Source: Streptococcus oralis | GTDB taxonomy: Bacteria > Bacillota > Bacilli > Lactobacillales > Streptococcaceae | NCBI RefSeq assembly: GCF_001578935.1 | Contig: NZ_KQ969521.1 | Coordinates: 350,395 to 407,386, forward strand | Length of the DNA stretch: 56,992 bases | Reading direction: 5' to 3' | Shown here: in pieces, positions 26,663 through 38,208 of the stretch | How positions within the stretch are numbered: position 1 is the first letter of the stretch | How the letters are laid out: every line of letters starts with the position of its first letter | Position numbers and translations under genes: made by a program | Notes under the pieces: model-generated | Database searches by the model: none | The model's input: the letters and a program-made list of their open reading frames with translations, nothing else | Told to the model about the DNA's origin: nothing

Positions 26663-27685
26663 ATGACAGTTGCAATTGATTGGGAAAATCTTGGATTTTC
26701 TTATATGAAATTACCTTACCGTTATATCGCTCACTACAAAAATGGTCAATGGAATCAAGGAGAATTGACAGAGGATGCAACCTTGCATATTTCAGAGTCT
26801 TCTCCAAGTCTCCACTATGGACAGCAAGCATTTGAGGGATTGAAAGCCTATCGTACCAAGGACGGCAGTGTTCAATTGTTCCGTCCTGACGAAAATGCCA
26901 AGCGTTTGCAACGTACTTGTGACCGTCTTTTGATGCCACAAGTTCCGACAGAAATGTTTGTAGAAGCTTGTAAAGCAGTTGTGCGTGCAAATGAAGAATA
27001 CGTCCCACCATATGGAACAGGTGGAACCCTTTATCTTCGGCCACTTTTGATTGGTGTTGGGGATATTATCGGGGTAAAACCTGCAGAAGAGTATATTTTC
27101 ACCATCTTTGCTATGCCAGTTGGTAACTATTTTAAAGGTGGTTTAGTCCCAACCAACTTCTTGATTCAGGATGAATACGACCGTGCAGCTCCGAATGGTA
27201 CAGGTGCGGCCAAGGTAGGTGGAAACTATGCTGCTAGTCTCCTCCCAGGTAAAATGGCCAAGTCACGCCAATTCTCAGATGTTATCTACCTAGACCCATC
27301 TACACATACAAAGATTGAAGAAGTCGGATCAGCCAACTTCTTTGGAATCACGGCAGACAATGAATTTGTAACACCACTGAGTCCATCCATCTTGCCATCC
27401 ATTACCAAGTACTCTTTGCTTTACCTGGCAGAGCACCGCTTGGGCTTGACACCGATTGAAGGCGATGTTCCAATCGATAATTTAGAGCGTTTTGTAGAGG
27501 CAGGAGCTTGTGGTACTGCAGCGGTCATTTCGCCAATTGGAGGTATCCAACATGGCGATGATTTCCATGTTTTCTATAGTGAAACAGAGGTAGGTCCTGT
27601 TACACGTAAACTCTACGATGAATTGACTGGTATCCAATTTGGTGATGTAGAAGCACCAGAGGGATGGATTGTGAAAGTGGATTAA
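26663..27685 (+). CDS. ilvE: Branched-chain amino acid aminotransferase
   Basis: 340 residues, fold-type IV PLP enzyme. The Schiff-base lysine lies in NGTGAAKVGGNYAASL; LHYGQQAFEGLKAYR and the C-terminal GACGTAAVISPIGG are family hallmarks. It transaminates Leu, Ile and Val with 2-oxoglutarate. The start at 26663 follows AAAGGAGAAAC; the frame extends to 26639 without support. Single gene between a CodY-box promoter and a terminator. Confidence 0.97.
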   Translation: MTVAIDWENLGFSYMKLPYRYIAHYKNGQWNQGELTEDATLHISESSPSLHYGQQAFEGLKAYRTKDGSVQLFRPDENAKRLQRTCDRLLMPQVPTEMFVEACKAVVRANEEYVPPYGTGGTLYLRPLLIGVGDIIGVKPAEEYIFTIFAMPVGNYFKGGLVPTNFLIQDEYDRAAPNGTGAAKVGGNYAASLLPGKMAKSRQFSDVIYLDPSTHTKIEEVGSANFFGITADNEFVTPLSPSILPSITKYSLLYLAEHRLGLTPIEGDVPIDNLERFVEAGACGTAAVISPIGGIQHGDDFHVFYSETEVGPVTRKLYDELTGIQFGDVEAPEGWIVKVD

Positions 27686-27704
27686 AAGACACGAAGTAAA
27701 GAAG

Positions 27705-27744
27705 AACTCCATAGCAGTTGTAATAGCTGAAATGGAGTTTTTTC
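27705..27744 (+). terminator. Terminator of ilvE
   Basis: AACTCCAT (27705-27712) pairs with ATGGAGTT (27732-27739), continued by inner AGC/GCT pairing and a T run. Confidence 0.8.
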
Positions 27745-27797
27745 TTGCTAGTTTGAGTATTTTCTTGTACAATAGAAAAAGTGAAAAGAGGTACAGT

Positions 27798-28028
27798 ATG
27801 AGTAAAAAAGATAAGAAAATTGAAATTCAATTAACAGATGCTAAAGTGACTGTTGGCAAAGACAGTTATGAAGGATACGTTTTGACAATCGGGAAAAAGG
27901 TCATTGGCGAAATTGCCGAATTAGATAACCAATTTGCCATCATAAAGAATGGAAATGTCGATAGTTTTTATAAAAAACTTGAAAAAGCTGTGGAAATTTT
28001 AATTGAAAACTATAATTTGACAAAATAA
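27798..28028 (+). CDS. DUF2969 family protein
   Basis: 76 residues, small and charged (MSKKDKKIEIQLTDAKVTVGKD...), matching the short lactic-acid-bacterial DUF2969 family of unknown function. The ATG at 27798 follows AAAGAGG; the frame runs further upstream without a ribosome-binding site and overlaps the ilvE terminator. Promoter TACAAT near 27768. The tRNA pair follows directly. Confidence 0.8.
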   Translation: MSKKDKKIEIQLTDAKVTVGKDSYEGYVLTIGKKVIGEIAELDNQFAIIKNGNVDSFYKKLEKAVEILIENYNLTK

Positions 28029-28051
28029 TACTTGTTTTATTGAAAATTTCA

Positions 28052-28060
28052 TGATATAAT
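28052..28060 (+). promoter_or_regulatory. Extended -10 for the tRNA pair
   Basis: TGATATAAT, 17 bases before tRNA-Tyr. Confidence 0.6.
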
Positions 28061-28077
28061 AGTCTTCGTTGAACATT

Positions 28078-28158
28078 GGAGAGATAGCGAAGAGGCTAAA
28101 CGCGGCGGACTGTAAATCCGCTCCTTCGGGTTCGGGGGTTCGAATCCCTCTCTCTCCA
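28078..28158 (+). tRNA. tRNA-Tyr (GTA)
   Basis: 81 nt. Acceptor GGAGAGA/TCTCTCC, anticodon stem GCGGA/TCCGC with loop CTGTAAA (anticodon GTA), a long variable arm (CTCCTTCGGGTTCGG region) as expected for bacterial tRNA-Tyr, and T-loop TTCGAAT. The 3' CCA is not encoded. Confidence 0.97.
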
Positions 28159-28166
28159 TTCATCAT

Positions 28167-28238
28167 TGGGGTATAGCCAAGCGGTAAGGCAAGGGACTTT
28201 GACTCCCTCATGCGTTGGTTCGAATCCAGCTACCCCAG
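28167..28238 (+). tRNA. tRNA-Gln (TTG)
   Basis: 72 nt. Acceptor TGGGGTA/TACCCCA, anticodon stem AGGGA/TCCCT with loop CTTTGAC (anticodon TTG), and T-loop TTCGAAT. CCA is not encoded. It lies 8 nt after tRNA-Tyr, so the two are probably processed from one transcript. Confidence 0.97.
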
Positions 28239-28269
28239 TTCTTAGGTAATAAGTTCAAGATAAAAAGAA

Positions 28270-28296
28270 AAATATCTTAGGGTATTTTATTTTTAT
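28270..28296 (+). terminator. Weak AT-rich hairpin after the tRNA pair
   Basis: AAAATATC-ttag-GGTATTTT followed by ATTTTTAT. It may end the tRNA transcript before the rpsA leader. Confidence 0.45.
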
Positions 28297-28400
28297 AATT
28301 GAAAGGCGTGAACGATGTGAACATGTCTTTGCGGGTGCTTAGGAAAAAAATTATAAGTATGTCAAGTTTGGAAAGACTTGATTGTTGGAGGATTTTTTAG

Positions 28401-29603
28401 ATGAACGAATTTGAAGATTTGCTAAATAGCGTTAGCCAAGTTGAGCCTGGTGATGTTGTTAGTGCTGAAGTATTGACAGTTGATGCGACTCAAGCTAACG
28501 TTGCAATCTCTGGGACTGGTGTTGAAGGTGTCTTGACTCTTCGCGAATTGACAAACGATCGCGATGCAGATATCAATGACTTTGTGAAAGTAGGAGAAGT
28601 ATTGGATGTTCTTGTACTTCGTCAAGTAGTTGGTAAAGATACTGATACAGTTACATACCTTGTATCTAAAAAACGCCTTGAAGCTCGCAAAGCATGGGAC
28701 AAACTTGTAGGACGCGAAGAAGAAGTTGTTACTGTTAAAGGAACTCGTGCCGTTAAAGGTGGACTTTCAGTAGAATTTGAAGGTGTTCGTGGATTCATCC
28801 CAGCTTCAATGTTGGATACTCGTTTCGTGCGTAACACTGAGCGTTTCGTAGGTCAAGAATTTGATGCTAAAATCAAAGAAGTTGATCCTAAAGAAAACCG
28901 CTTCATCCTTTCACGTCGTGAAGTTGTTGAAGCAGCTACTGCAGCAGCTCGTGCTGAAGTATTCGGTAAATTGGCTGTTGGTGATGTCGTAACTGGTAAA
29001 GTTGCTCGTATCACTAGCTTTGGTGCTTTCATCGACCTTGGTGGTGTTGATGGATTGGTTCACTTGACTGAGTTGTCACACGAACGTAACGTATCACCTA
29101 AATCAGTTGTAACTGTTGGTGAAGAAATCGAAGTGAAGATCCTTGATCTTAACGAAGAAGAAGGACGCGTATCCCTTTCACTTAAAGCAACAACACCTGG
29201 ACCATGGGATGGCGTTGAGCAAAAATTGGCTAAAGGTGATGTAGTAGAAGGAACAGTTAAACGTTTGACTGACTTCGGTGCATTTGTAGAAGTATTGCCA
29301 GGTATCGATGGACTTGTTCACGTATCACAAATTTCACACAAACGCATCGAAAATCCAAAAGAAGCTCTTACTGTTGGTCAAGAAGTTACTGTTAAAGTCC
29401 TTGATGTTAACGCTGACGCAGAACGTGTATCACTTTCTATCAAAGCTCTTGAAGAACGTCCAGCTCAAGAAGAAGGACAAAAAGAAGAAAAACGTGCTGC
29501 TCGTCCACGTCGTCCAAAACGTCAAGAAAAACGTGATTTCGAACTTCCAGAAACACAAACAGGATTCTCAATGGCTGACTTGTTCGGTGATATCGAACTT
29601 TAA
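28401..29603 (+). CDS. rpsA: 30S ribosomal protein S1 (four S1 domains)
   Basis: 400 residues. Four OB-fold S1 repeats begin near VEPGDVVSAEV, EEEVVTVKGTRAVKGG, LAVGDVVTGKVARITSFGAFIDLG and LAKGDVVEGTVKRLTDFGAFVEV, the last two with the classic FGAF motif. A basic tail (RPRRPKRQEKR) follows. This shorter form is usual in streptococci; E. coli S1 has six. It binds mRNA on the 30S subunit. GGAGG lies 8 nt before the ATG. The 160-nt leader has a TCAAGT/ACTTGA stem near 28361-28381, which might serve autoregulation, but this is unproven. Confidence 0.95.
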   Translation: MNEFEDLLNSVSQVEPGDVVSAEVLTVDATQANVAISGTGVEGVLTLRELTNDRDADINDFVKVGEVLDVLVLRQVVGKDTDTVTYLVSKKRLEARKAWDKLVGREEEVVTVKGTRAVKGGLSVEFEGVRGFIPASMLDTRFVRNTERFVGQEFDAKIKEVDPKENRFILSRREVVEAATAAARAEVFGKLAVGDVVTGKVARITSFGAFIDLGGVDGLVHLTELSHERNVSPKSVVTVGEEIEVKILDLNEEEGRVSLSLKATTPGPWDGVEQKLAKGDVVEGTVKRLTDFGAFVEVLPGIDGLVHVSQISHKRIENPKEALTVGQEVTVKVLDVNADAERVSLSIKALEERPAQEEGQKEEKRAARPRRPKRQEKRDFELPETQTGFSMADLFGDIEL

Positions 29604-29619
29604 TCAAATTGATAATCAC

Positions 29620-29649
29620 AAAATCCTTTGTTTAAAACAAGGGATTTTT
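29620..29649 (+). terminator. Terminator of rpsA
   Basis: AAAATCCTTTGTT-taa-AACAAGGGATTTTT, a strong stem with a T run. Confidence 0.88.
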
Positions 29650-29670
29650 CTTTTGTCTCTTTCCCATTTT

Positions 29671-29679
29671 TGATATAAT
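29671..29679 (+). promoter_or_regulatory. Extended -10 of the msrC-dnaX pair, predicted leaderless
   Basis: TGATATAAT, then six bases and the ATG at 29686. No ribosome-binding site lies between the rpsA terminator and the start codon. Confidence 0.7.
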
Positions 29680-29685
29680 AGTTCT

Positions 29686-30183
29686 ATGTTAGATTCAGAA
29701 AAACAATCACAATATCAATTGTTAAATGAGGAACTCTCTTATTTGCTTGACGGTGAGAGCAATGTTCTTGCCAATCTTTCGAATGCTAGTGCCCTCCTAA
29801 AATCTCGCTTTCCGAATACTGTATTTGCAGGGTTTTATCTGTTTGATGGTAGCGAGTTGGTTTTAGGGCCTTTTCAGGGTGGTGTTTCTTGTATTCGCAT
29901 TCCGCTTGGGAAAGGCGTTTGTGGAGAAGCTGCTGAGTTTCAAGAGACTGTTTTAGTTGGCGATGTGAGCACCTATCCAAACTACATTTCTTGTGATAGT
30001 ATGGCCAAGAGTGAAATCGTGGTTCCCATGCTCAAGAATGGTCAATTGCTGGGTGTCTTAGACCTGGATTCTTCACTTATTGATGATTATAATGCAATTG
30101 ACCGCGATTACTTGGAACAATTTGTCGCTATTTTGCTTGAGAAGACAGAATGGGACTTTACGATGTTTGAGGAGAAAGCCTAA
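29686..30183 (+). CDS. msrC: Free methionine-(R)-sulfoxide reductase (GAF domain)
   Basis: 165 residues, a single GAF domain. Cysteines at 69, 79 and 103 have the exact +10/+24 spacing of the catalytic C84/C94/C118 of E. coli fRMsr, which supports a working enzyme rather than a generic GAF sensor. It reduces free Met-R-sulfoxide with thioredoxin. The stop overlaps the dnaX start (TAATG). The start codon seems to be the 5' end of the transcript. Confidence 0.9.
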   Translation: MLDSEKQSQYQLLNEELSYLLDGESNVLANLSNASALLKSRFPNTVFAGFYLFDGSELVLGPFQGGVSCIRIPLGKGVCGEAAEFQETVLVGDVSTYPNYISCDSMAKSEIVVPMLKNGQLLGVLDLDSSLIDDYNAIDRDYLEQFVAILLEKTEWDFTMFEEKA

Positions 30184-31841
30184 TGTATCAAGCACTTTAT
30201 CGAAAATATAGAAGCCAAACTTTTTCACAATTGGTCGGACAAGAAGTTGTGGCTAAAACCCTAAAACAAGCGGTCGAGCAGGAAAAGATTAGTCATGCCT
30301 ATCTTTTTTCGGGCCCTCGTGGAACAGGGAAGACCAGTGTAGCTAAGATTTTTGCCAAGGCTATGAACTGTCCGAACCAAGTAGACGGAGAACCATGTAA
30401 TAACTGCTATATCTGTCAGGCTGTGACAGAAGGTAGCTTAGAAGATGTTATCGAAATGGATGCGGCTTCGAATAATGGAGTCGATGAAATCCGTGAAATT
30501 CGTGATAAATCCACCTATGCACCTAGTTTGGCACGTTATAAGGTCTACATTATCGACGAGGTTCATATGCTGTCTACTGGAGCTTTTAATGCGCTTTTAA
30601 AGACTCTAGAAGAACCAACTCAAAATGTTGTCTTTATCTTAGCGACCACCGAATTGCACAAGATTCCAGCAACTATTTTATCGCGTGTCCAACGTTTTGA
30701 GTTTAAGTCGATTCGAACGCAAGATATCACAGCACATATTCATCATATTTTAGAAAAAGAAAATATCAGTTCTGAACCAGATGCTATAGAAATCATTGCC
30801 AGACGAGCTGAAGGTGGGATGCGGGATGCCTTGTCTATTCTGGACCAAGCTTTAAGTTTGACGCAAGGGAATGCTTTAACCACAGCTATCTCTGAGGAGA
30901 TTACAGGCACCATTAGTCTATCAGCGCTTGATGACTATGTAGCTGCCTTATCTCAGCAGGATGTTCCAAAAGCTCTTGATTCTTTGAATCTTTTGTTTGA
31001 AAATGGCAAGAGCATGACTCGTTTTGTGACGGACCTCTTGCAGTATTTGCGTGATTTACTAGTTGTTCAGACAGGTGGCGAAAATACTCATCATAGTCCA
31101 GTTTTTATGGACAATCTAGCTCTTTCTCAAGAAAGTCTCTTTGAAATGATTCGAATAGCGACTGTGAGCTTGGCGGATATGAAAGCTAGTCTACAACCTA
31201 AGATTTATGCTGAGATGATGACCATTCGTTTAGCGGAGATTAAGCCTGAACCAATGCTTTCAGAAGCTGTCGAAAGTGAAATTTCTGCACTGAGACAGGA
31301 AGTCGCTCGTCTTAAACAAGAACTTGCTAATGTTGGAACAGTGCCTAAACAAGTGGCGCCAGTCCCTAGCCGTCCAGACACTTCCAAGACAGTCTATCGA
31401 GTAGACCGTAATAAGGTTCAGGCTATCCTACAAGAAGCTGTTGAAAATCCTGAATTGGCACGGCAAAACTTGATTCGCCTACAGAATGCGTGGGGAGAAG
31501 TGATTGAAAGTTTAGCTGGTCCGGATAAGGCTCTTCTCGTTGGTTCTCAACCAGTTGCAGCCAACGAACACCATGCTATTTTAGCTTTTGAATCTAATTT
31601 CAATGCAGGCCAAACTATGAAACGGGACAATCTCAACACCATGTTTGGCAACATCCTCAGTCAGGCAGCAGGTTTTTCACCTGAGATTTTAGCCATTTCC
31701 ATGGTGGAATGGAAAGAGGTTCGAGCAGCATTTTCAGCTAAAAACAAGTCTTCTCAAACCAATCAAGAGGTGGAAGAAGAGAGTTTGATTCCAGAAGGAT
31801 TTGAATTTTTGGCTGATAAAGTGAAGGTAGAGGAAGACTAA
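30183..31841 (+). CDS. dnaX: DNA polymerase III subunits gamma and tau
   Basis: 552 residues. AAA+ clamp-loader ATPase: Walker A GPRGTGKTS, zinc cysteines in CPNQVDGEPCNNCYIC, DEVH Walker B variant, sensor SRVQRF. A collar domain and a C-terminal region (about 370-552) with a coiled coil follow. It loads the sliding clamp and ties the polymerases together. No slippery heptamer with hairpin is evident here, so a separate gamma product is not predicted. Coupled to msrC by 1-nt overlap. Confidence 0.96.
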   Translation: MYQALYRKYRSQTFSQLVGQEVVAKTLKQAVEQEKISHAYLFSGPRGTGKTSVAKIFAKAMNCPNQVDGEPCNNCYICQAVTEGSLEDVIEMDAASNNGVDEIREIRDKSTYAPSLARYKVYIIDEVHMLSTGAFNALLKTLEEPTQNVVFILATTELHKIPATILSRVQRFEFKSIRTQDITAHIHHILEKENISSEPDAIEIIARRAEGGMRDALSILDQALSLTQGNALTTAISEEITGTISLSALDDYVAALSQQDVPKALDSLNLLFENGKSMTRFVTDLLQYLRDLLVVQTGGENTHHSPVFMDNLALSQESLFEMIRIATVSLADMKASLQPKIYAEMMTIRLAEIKPEPMLSEAVESEISALRQEVARLKQELANVGTVPKQVAPVPSRPDTSKTVYRVDRNKVQAILQEAVENPELARQNLIRLQNAWGEVIESLAGPDKALLVGSQPVAANEHHAILAFESNFNAGQTMKRDNLNTMFGNILSQAAGFSPEILAISMVEWKEVRAAFSAKNKSSQTNQEVEEESLIPEGFEFLADKVKVEED

Positions 31842-31853
31842 AGAAAGATTTCA

Positions 31854-31862
31854 TGATACAAT
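31854..31862 (+). promoter_or_regulatory. Extended -10 before the 64-residue membrane-protein gene, predicted leaderless
   Basis: TGATACAAT ends at 31862; the ATG is at 31869, again a six-base gap with no ribosome-binding site. Confidence 0.6.
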
Positions 31863-31868
31863 AAGTTT

Positions 31869-32063
31869 ATGAATAGACAACAATTTATTATGATAGCGTT
31901 ATTTACGGCTGCTGAGACTTATTTTTTCAATGAAGCCTGGATGACCGGGCGTTATTTCATGGCAGCCTTTTGGGCCATTCTACTCTTTCGAAATTTTAGG
32001 TTAAGTTACGTGATGGGGAAAATAGTAGATGCCATTGATCAGCACCTAAACCGCAAGGATTAG
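31869..32063 (+). CDS. Small membrane protein, DUF3272-like
   Basis: 64 residues with one or two hydrophobic segments (about 6-15 and 27-41) and a C-terminal amphipathic stretch ending HLNRKD. It resembles the small streptococcal DUF3272 family, function unknown. It stands between dnaX and a terminator, with its own leaderless-type promoter. Confidence 0.7.
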   Translation: MNRQQFIMIALFTAAETYFFNEAWMTGRYFMAAFWAILLFRNFRLSYVMGKIVDAIDQHLNRKD

Positions 32064-32085
32064 TCACTAGCTTCTAAACAAAATC

Positions 32086-32107
32086 AAAGCCTTTTAGGCT
32101 TTTTTTT
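32086..32107 (+). terminator. Terminator before the suf operon
   Basis: AAAGCC-tttt-AGGCTT followed by seven T's. Confidence 0.88.
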
Positions 32108-32214
32108 GTTATACTAGTAGAGTATATTTATGGACCTTTTCTTGTATTTTTAGAGAAATGTAAGTGATTTCTCAAAGGATAAAGAAAATAGGCCTGAAAA
32201 AGAAAGGAATTATC

Positions 32215-32985
32215 ATGTCAGTATTAGAGATCAAAGATCTTCACGTTGAGATTGAAGGAAAAGAAATTTTGAAAGGGGTCAATCTGACTCTGAAAACAGG
32301 AGAAATCGCAGCTATCATGGGACCAAATGGTACTGGTAAATCGACTCTTTCCGCCGCTATCATGGGAAATCCAAACTATGAAGTTACCAAAGGTGAGGTC
32401 TTGTTTGATGGCGTAAACATCCTTGAATTGGAAGTGGACGAACGCGCGCGTATGGGACTTTTCCTTGCTATGCAATACCCATCAGAAATTCCTGGAATTA
32501 CTAACGCTGAGTTTCTTCGTGCAGCCATGAATGCTGGTAAAGAAGATGACGAAAAAATTTCAGTTCGAGAGTTCATCACTAAATTGGATGAAAAAATGGA
32601 ATTGCTCAACATGAAAGAAGAAATGGCAGAGCGCTACCTCAACGAAGGTTTCTCTGGTGGTGAGAAAAAACGTAATGAAATTCTTCAACTCTTGATGTTG
32701 GAACCAACTTTTGCCCTTTTGGATGAGATTGACTCTGGTCTTGATATTGACGCCCTTAAAGTTGTATCTAAAGGTGTGAATGCCATGCGTGGCGAAGGCT
32801 TTGGTGCTATGATCATTACTCACTACCAACGTCTTTTGAACTACATCACACCTGATGTGGTACACGTGATGATGGAAGGGCGTGTTGTCCTTTCTGGTGG
32901 TCCAGAATTGGCTGCGCGTTTGGAGCGTGAAGGATACGCAAAACTGGCTGAAGAGCTTGGCTACGACTACAAGGAAGAATTGTAA
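32215..32985 (+). CDS. sufC: Fe-S cluster assembly ATPase SufC
   Basis: 256 residues, ABC-type ATPase: Walker A GPNGTGKST, signature FSGGEKKRNEI, Walker B FALLDEIDSGLD. It drives the SufBCD scaffold. An in-frame start at 32164 exists, but the ATG at 32215 follows AGAAAGGAA and matches the family's short N-terminus. First gene of sufCDSUB; the leader from a TATACT box near 32110 is about 95 nt. Confidence 0.97.
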   Translation: MSVLEIKDLHVEIEGKEILKGVNLTLKTGEIAAIMGPNGTGKSTLSAAIMGNPNYEVTKGEVLFDGVNILELEVDERARMGLFLAMQYPSEIPGITNAEFLRAAMNAGKEDDEKISVREFITKLDEKMELLNMKEEMAERYLNEGFSGGEKKRNEILQLLMLEPTFALLDEIDSGLDIDALKVVSKGVNAMRGEGFGAMIITHYQRLLNYITPDVVHVMMEGRVVLSGGPELAARLEREGYAKLAEELGYDYKEEL

Positions 32986-33012
32986 TTCCCTCGTATCTTT
33001 TAGGAGAAGTAA

Positions 33013-35939
<2,927 letters not shown>

Positions 35940-35996
35940 GACAAGTTTCTTTTGTCTTATGAATCAGTAGAAATATAGAATGAAAGAAAGGATATT

Positions 35997-37409
35997 ATGG
36001 CTGAAGAAAGAGTAGAACCAAAACCAATTGACCTTGGTGAATATAAATTTGGTTTCCATGACGATGTAGAGCCTGTCCTATCGACAGGAAAAGGATTGAA
36101 CGAAGAAGTCATTCGCGAATTATCAGCTGCTAAGGGTGAACCTGAGTGGATGTTAGAATTCCGTTTGAAATCTTATGAAACCTTCAAAAAAATGCCCATG
36201 CAAACCTGGGGAGCAGACTTGTCAGAGATTGACTTTGATGACTTGATATACTACCAAAAACCATCTGATAAACCAGCCCGTTCTTGGGATGAAGTTCCTG
36301 AAAAAATCAAAGAAACCTTTGAACGTATCGGGATTCCAGAAGCTGAGCGTGCTTATCTAGCCGGTGCCTCTGCCCAGTACGAGTCAGAAGTGGTTTACCA
36401 CAACATGAAGGAAGAGTTCCAGAAATTGGGTATTATCTTTACAGATACGGATTCTGCCCTCAAGGAATACCCAGACTTGTTTAAACAATACTTTGCCAAG
36501 TTGGTACCGCCGACTGATAATAAGTTGGCAGCCCTCAACTCAGCAGTATGGTCTGGAGGAACCTTTATCTACGTGCCAAAAGGGATCAAGGTAGATATTC
36601 CGCTTCAAACTTACTTCCGTATCAACAACGAAAATACAGGTCAGTTTGAACGTACCCTGATTATCGTTGACGAGGGAGCGAGTGTCCACTATGTAGAAGG
36701 CTGTACAGCACCGACTTATTCTAGCAACAGCCTGCATGCGGCTATTGTTGAAATCTTTGCCTTGGATGGTGCTTATATGCGCTATACGACCATCCAAAAC
36801 TGGTCCGATAATGTCTATAACTTGGTAACAAAACGTGCCAAAGCTTTGAAAGCTGCGACTGTTGAGTGGATTGATGGAAACTTGGGTGCCAAAACAACCA
36901 TGAAATACCCATCTGTTTACCTTGATGGAGAAGGGGCGCGTGGGACTATGCTCTCCATTGCCTTTGCCAATGCAGGGCAACACCAAGATACTGGTGCCAA
37001 GATGATCCACAACGCTCCACATACAAGCTCGTCTATCGTGTCTAAATCCATTGCGAAAGGCGGAGGAAAGGTGGACTACCGTGGACAAGTAACCTTTAAC
37101 AAGAACTCTAAGAAATCTGTTTCTCACATCGAGTGTGATACCATTATCATGGATGACTTATCAGCGTCAGATACCATTCCGTTTAATGAAATTCACAACT
37201 CGCAAGTTGCTTTGGAGCACGAAGCCAAAGTATCTAAGATTTCAGAGGAACAACTCTACTACCTCATGAGTCGTGGTTTGTCAGAATCTGAGGCAACCGA
37301 GATGATTGTCATGGGATTTGTCGAACCCTTCACAAAAGAACTTCCAATGGAATACGCAGTTGAGCTGAACCGCTTGATTAGCTATGAAATGGAAGGTTCA
37401 GTCGGATAA
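35997..37409 (+). CDS. sufB: Fe-S cluster assembly scaffold SufB
   Basis: 470 residues, with the C-terminal Cys/His/Glu region [13 protein letters not shown] and [20 protein letters not shown]. It forms the scaffold with SufC and SufD. The last intact suf gene; a related but decayed copy of its 3' end lies at 38014-38088, beyond one inserted gene. Confidence 0.97.
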   Translation: MAEERVEPKPIDLGEYKFGFHDDVEPVLSTGKGLNEEVIRELSAAKGEPEWMLEFRLKSYETFKKMPMQTWGADLSEIDFDDLIYYQKPSDKPARSWDEVPEKIKETFERIGIPEAERAYLAGASAQYESEVVYHNMKEEFQKLGIIFTDTDSALKEYPDLFKQYFAKLVPPTDNKLAALNSAVWSGGTFIYVPKGIKVDIPLQTYFRINNENTGQFERTLIIVDEGASVHYVEGCTAPTYSSNSLHAAIVEIFALDGAYMRYTTIQNWSDNVYNLVTKRAKALKAATVEWIDGNLGAKTTMKYPSVYLDGEGARGTMLSIAFANAGQHQDTGAKMIHNAPHTSSSIVSKSIAKGGGKVDYRGQVTFNKNSKKSVSHIECDTIIMDDLSASDTIPFNEIHNSQVALEHEAKVSKISEEQLYYLMSRGLSESEATEMIVMGFVEPFTKELPMEYAVELNRLISYEMEGSVG

Positions 37410-37428
37410 ATCCAAAAAGGAGAAGCAA

Positions 37429-37998
37429 ATGGGATTTTTTAAAAAATGATTTGGTAATGTTGAAAAAGCGAATAAAGGCGAAATTCCTGCTGAGGAAATT
37501 GTTCCACCTTTTACAGTTGATTTAGTAGAAGAAGCAGATGATTATTGGCGACAAATGGAACAAAACCTCTTGATAAACGCTGTAAAAGGCGTTGGTGGTC
37601 CTGAGGTCGTGGAACGTGCTTTTGTTCTTGCTAATTTCAAGGAAAATCAAGAAACCTTTGAGCTCTTTTATCAGGTAAATGGTCAACTTCTTTCATGGAG
37701 AGAGATGGATGCGACTGTTGTTGATAAAATCAGCAATCAACTCCTTCCGCAAGCGGCAGAAGTAGCGCGTGCAGTAAATGAAAATTATGAAGAGGCAAAT
37801 GTACCAGTAATCCAGTACGCTATGCTTCAGTTTGAAACTGCAACCATGGCTTGGTTTGGTCGGAAGCTGACAACAGCTTCTCCAGAAGCCCAATTGACTT
37901 TTGAAGAATTGGTATCTGGTTGGCGCGCTATTTTGGAACAAGAAGTTCCAAATCGTCCTTTAGATAGTGACCGTCCGTTCCCTTACTTTGAAGTTTAA
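37429..37998 (+). pseudogene. Unrecognised 189-codon gene with in-frame TGA at codon 7
   Basis: A strong AAGGAG precedes ATG 37429, which opens MGFFKK, then TGA (37447-37449), then FGNVEKANKGE and on in the same frame to the stop at 37998. TGG (Trp) is the likely original codon, giving MGFFKKWFGN. Without readthrough, only a 147-residue product from ATG 37555 is possible, with no good ribosome-binding site. The protein is acidic and soluble (FELFYQVNGQLLSW, QFETATMAWFG) with no family I recognise. It starts 20 nt after sufB, so it is co-transcribed with the suf genes. The frame after the TGA is clean, so the nonsense change is recent or suppressed, or it is a sequencing error. Confidence 0.65.
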
Positions 37999-38013
37999 AA
38001 TCCCAAATCCCCA

Positions 38014-38088
38014 AAAAACTTTCAATGGAGTATACTGTTGAGCCTACTCGCTTGATGAGTAACTAATTGAAAGAATCAGTGGGTAAAA
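38014..38088 (+). pseudogene. Decayed duplicate of the sufB 3' end
   Basis: Bases 38019-38084 align without gaps to 37341-37406 at the end of sufB: 46 of 66 positions match by hand count. The translation MEYTVEPTRLMSN*LKESVG parallels [20 protein letters not shown] and contains a stop. The inserted gene therefore sits between a good and a degenerate copy of the sufB tail. Confidence 0.75.
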
Positions 38089-38092
38089 ATGT

Positions 38093-38130
38093 AAATTCTG
38101 AACAGAAATCCTTTCTGTTCAGAATTTTTT
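38093..38130 (+). terminator. Terminator of the suf operon
   Basis: A 16-bp stem AAATTCTGAACAGAAA/TTTCTGTTCAGAATTT with a four-base loop (TCCT), then a T run. It is the strongest hairpin in the window. Confidence 0.92.
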
Positions 38131-38208
38131 AAAAAATAGTCTAATAAATATTCACAAAAATCATTTTATATGATAAAATAAAACGATTATGTTTAGCGGA
38201 GATGAGTG

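Noticed and set aside
30183..31841. dnaX programmed frameshift for gamma
   Set aside because: I see no phased A_AAA_AAG-type site with a stop shortly after it in the -1 frame.
37438..37449. Programmed frameshift at TTTTTTAAAAAATGA in the suf-linked gene
   Set aside because: The coding frame is the same before and after the TGA, and the -1 and +1 frames close soon; only readthrough or mutation explains it.
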